This document shows, one piece after another, positions 62,016 through 64,000 of a stretch of 64,000 bases of DNA. The position numbers and the translations under genes were made by a program. The first letter of the stretch is position 1, and every line of letters starts with the position of its first letter. Under the pieces are notes generated by a model that made no database searches, was not told the origin of the DNA, and saw only the letters and a program-made list of their open reading frames with translations. This DNA is from an uncultured Alistipes sp. (GTDB taxonomy: Bacteria; Bacteroidota; Bacteroidia; Bacteroidales; Rikenellaceae): positions 3,248 through 67,247 of the forward strand of contig CALDPX010000008.1 of NCBI GenBank assembly GCA_937911745.1, read 5' to 3'.

Positions 62016-63021
62016 CTGCTTCCTCCTTTCTCTCCTCTGCAACAACACCCTCAATACTTTGCGCCTCGGGGGTTACAATCTCCTCCTTAATCTCCTTGCT
62101 CTCCTCCACGAAGTAGTAGACCATATTGTAGTACTCCTCGTGGCTCTCCTCCGAGGGGGTATATTTCGCAAACTTCACAAGGTCGCTCTCGGCAAGCAGC
62201 GCACCGATGTTGGCTGTATGTTTTGGCTCAACCTCAGCCGCCTTCATTGCCATCACAATCTCGTCGGAGGTCATCTCCATAGCCCCCACACCATAGCGAC
62301 CCGCAAGGTACTCCCTGAGAATCTCCGTAAGGCGGGTGTAGTACTCCTTAATCCTTCCGTTTTGCCACAATTTCTGGTTGTGGAGCATCTCCAAGTGTCG
62401 TATTGCTACAACGTGTGGAGGTTCGCGGCGTTCCTCGATGGCTTGCCTCCTACGCCTTAGGCGCGAGAGCACCAGCAGCACCAAGCCCGCCACAACAGCC
62501 GCCACACCCAAGCCCAAGAGTGTATAGCCACTCACCTCGCCAAATTTCAAGGGTGCTTTGAGGGGTTGTTTGATGTCGTAGATGGTCTTCTGTGCCGTAT
62601 CTACGGGCATCATCTGCACCTGCAACCTAAGGGCTTTGGGGGCAAAGAGTGTGTCGACCTTCGTGCCGTCTGTCCAAAGCAGACCGAGCGAGTCGATGCT
62701 ATACATTGCGGGCTCGAAGGAGGTCATACGCCACCTCTTACGCAGGCGGTAGCCCCCCTCGTCGGCAGACAAGGTGTCGAGTCCCAAGTCCTGCAAGAGT
62801 TCGATGCGTCCCTCGGCAAAGTCGGCACCTATCTCGGGGAGAGCAAGTGCCACATCGCCACGGCTCACAACCTCCATCACAAGGTCGAAGTGGTCGCCCA
62901 GCAGCACGCTATCGGGCTCGAAGCGCACATCGCTAATCTCCACACTCCCCTGTGCTGCCACCGAAAGGGTGCCGCACACAACAGCGCAAAGTGTTACAAT
63001 ATATCTCTTCAAGGCACTCAT
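62008..63021 (-). CDS. Bat-operon membrane protein with Ig-like domain (BatD/DUF4381-like)
   Basis: 337 residues. Signal peptide (LCAVVCGTLSVAAQ), beta-rich periplasmic domain to about 170 (VEISDVRFEPDSVLLGDHFD), one membrane segment (LLGLGVAAVVAGLVLLVL), then a basic and helical cytoplasmic part with EYLAGRYGVGAMEMTSDEIV. Such proteins lie between DUF58 and VWA genes in Bat operons. Start abuts the DUF58 stop; 8-bp overlap with BatC. Confidence 0.82.
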   Translation of the reverse strand: MSALKRYIVTLCAVVCGTLSVAAQGSVEISDVRFEPDSVLLGDHFDLVMEVVSRGDVALALPEIGADFAEGRIELLQDLGLDTLSADEGGYRLRKRWRMTSFEPAMYSIDSLGLLWTDGTKVDTLFAPKALRLQVQMMPVDTAQKTIYDIKQPLKAPLKFGEVSGYTLLGLGVAAVVAGLVLLVLSRLRRRRQAIEERREPPHVVAIRHLEMLHNQKLWQNGRIKEYYTRLTEILREYLAGRYGVGAMEMTSDEIVMAMKAAEVEPKHTANIGALLAESDLVKFAKYTPSEESHEEYYNMVYYFVEESKEIKEEIVTPEAQSIEGVVAEERKEEADE

Positions 63022-63903
63022 CTATCGTCTTTTGAAAAGTTTAATAAGTTCCTTAACATAATCCTCCTCGGTGGTCACATCGGCGTGGTCCACCCTTACG
63101 CGGGCGAGAATCTTATCCATAGCCTCGTGACGAGCGTTCCACTGTGCGGCATAGTGTTCCCTCGCTGCCCTCGAAGAGGTGTCGACAACCATACGGCGAC
63201 CGCTCTCCAAGTCCTCCATCTCCACCAAGCCCACATCGGGCAGTTCGGCATCCCTCGGGTCATAGACCTTGATGCCCACCATATCGTGTTTGCGTGAGGC
63301 TATGCCCAGCACCTTCGAGAGTCTTTCGTCCTCACTTGCGGGAGTGTCGAAGTCGCTGATAACAAAGGTGGTACTTCTCTTTTTCAGCACCGCCGTAAGG
63401 TACTCCAAAGGCACCACCAGCGAGGTCGCTTTGCTCTCGGGCTCGAACTCCAAAAGAGTGCTGATAATCCTGAGGATATGTGAGCGACCTTTCTTGGGAG
63501 GTATAAACTTCTCCACCCTATCGCTAAACAGCAAACAACCCACCTTATCGTTATTCTGGGCTGCCGAGAACGCCAGCACTGCCGCAATCTCGGTCATCAC
63601 CGCACGCTTCGTCTTATCGCCCGAGCCAAACACCCCCGAGCCACTGACATCGACCATCAGCATCATCGTCAACTCACGCTCCTCCTCGTAGATTTTGATG
63701 TGGGGCTTGCGCATACGGGCAGTGACGTTCCAGTCTATATCCCTCACATCATCGCCCACTCGGTACTCCCTGACCTCGCTAAATGACACACCCCTGCCAC
63801 GGAAAGCACTATGGTAGTGTCCGGCAAAAATGTCGTTGGAGAGTCCGCGAGTCTTAATCTCTATCTTTCGGACCTGTTTGAGTATGTCTGATGTCTCCTT
63901 CAA
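63022..63903 (-). CDS. DUF58-domain protein of the Bat operon
   Basis: 293 residues. Contains the DUF58 signature FSEVREYRVGDDVRDIDWNV and a VWA-like region (LTMMLMVDVSGSGVFGSGDK). Normally encoded directly after a MoxR-type AAA ATPase, which would lie beyond the right edge. Cytoplasmic. First Bat gene inside the window. Confidence 0.92.
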   Translation of the reverse strand: MKETSDILKQVRKIEIKTRGLSNDIFAGHYHSAFRGRGVSFSEVREYRVGDDVRDIDWNVTARMRKPHIKIYEEERELTMMLMVDVSGSGVFGSGDKTKRAVMTEIAAVLAFSAAQNNDKVGCLLFSDRVEKFIPPKKGRSHILRIISTLLEFEPESKATSLVVPLEYLTAVLKKRSTTFVISDFDTPASEDERLSKVLGIASRKHDMVGIKVYDPRDAELPDVGLVEMEDLESGRRMVVDTSSRAAREHYAAQWNARHEAMDKILARVRVDHADVTTEEDYVKELIKLFKRR

Positions 63904-63947
63904 TTTTTTCTTATTTTTCTTCGCTTTCTTTCTCCGCTTTTTTTATT

Positions 63948-64000
63948 GCGACTTTTTATAAAAAGTCGCCCTTTTCGCACCTTTTTGTAAAAAGGTGCTG
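63948..64000 (+). repeat. Start of a fifth R element, cut by window edge
   Basis: 53 bp identical to 60589-60641 (both hairpins). It lies 45 bp upstream of the DUF58 start, as copy 4 lies 27 bp upstream of batA. Confidence 0.8.

Overview
The window looks like chromosomal DNA of a gut-type Bacteroidales. Two SusC/SusD pairs, many lipoproteins with a Cys lipobox, a DUF6377-type regulator and repeated TAnnTTTG promoter boxes support the order. A Rikenellaceae/Alistipes-like host is possible but cannot be fixed from sequence alone. No transposase, integrase, rRNA operon, phage gene or CRISPR array is visible. One tRNA (Ala, GGC) is present.

Left part (1-16,800) is a polysaccharide-utilisation locus, most likely for beta-1,3-glucan (laminarin type). 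It holds a membrane-anchored DUF6377 regulator, a GH3 beta-glucosidase, SusC, SusD, a jelly-roll surface lipoprotein, a GH16 endo-glucanase, a GH128-like endo-beta-1,3-glucanase, a 50-residue peptide gene and a large fimbrillin-like lipoprotein. A partial paralogue of that last lipoprotein opens the window on the other strand, so the locus is bracketed by two members of the same family.

Middle part (17,700-33,700) is mostly housekeeping: a glycerophosphodiester phosphodiesterase, a DUF4015 glycosidase-like lipoprotein, an outer-membrane barrel, cardiolipin synthase, GreA, an OmpA/TPR lipoprotein, rpsO-pnp, ApbE, a UvrD-like helicase, endonuclease III and RecO.

From 34,400 to 52,950 lies a starch locus. 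On the minus strand run an MFS importer, a SusG-like GH13 lipoprotein, a SusA-like GH13, 4-alpha-glucanotransferase, SusC, SusD and a starch-binding lipoprotein. Divergently, on the plus strand, come a small membrane protein, a LytS-type kinase, a LytTR regulator and a type I pullulanase. No SusR is present. A pair of 12-bp direct repeats 21 bp apart upstream of susC has the spacing expected for a LytTR dimer.

The right part (53,400-64,000) carries the tRNA, a TonB protein, HflX, Upp, a small membrane protein, MurA (with the fosfomycin-insensitive Asp in place of the catalytic Cys) and most of a Bat aerotolerance operon.

The least ordinary content is between genes. At least six imperfect palindromes of about 90-125 bp share a fixed centre but have arms that differ from copy to copy while staying self-complementary. 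They sit at, overlap or lie near the stop codons of minus-strand genes. Four copies of another element of about 250 bp fold on paper into a multi-arm cloverleaf around an invariant 15-base centre. Several smaller modules accompany them, and two complete composite islands (33,706-34,277 and 60,589-61,222) keep the same module order.
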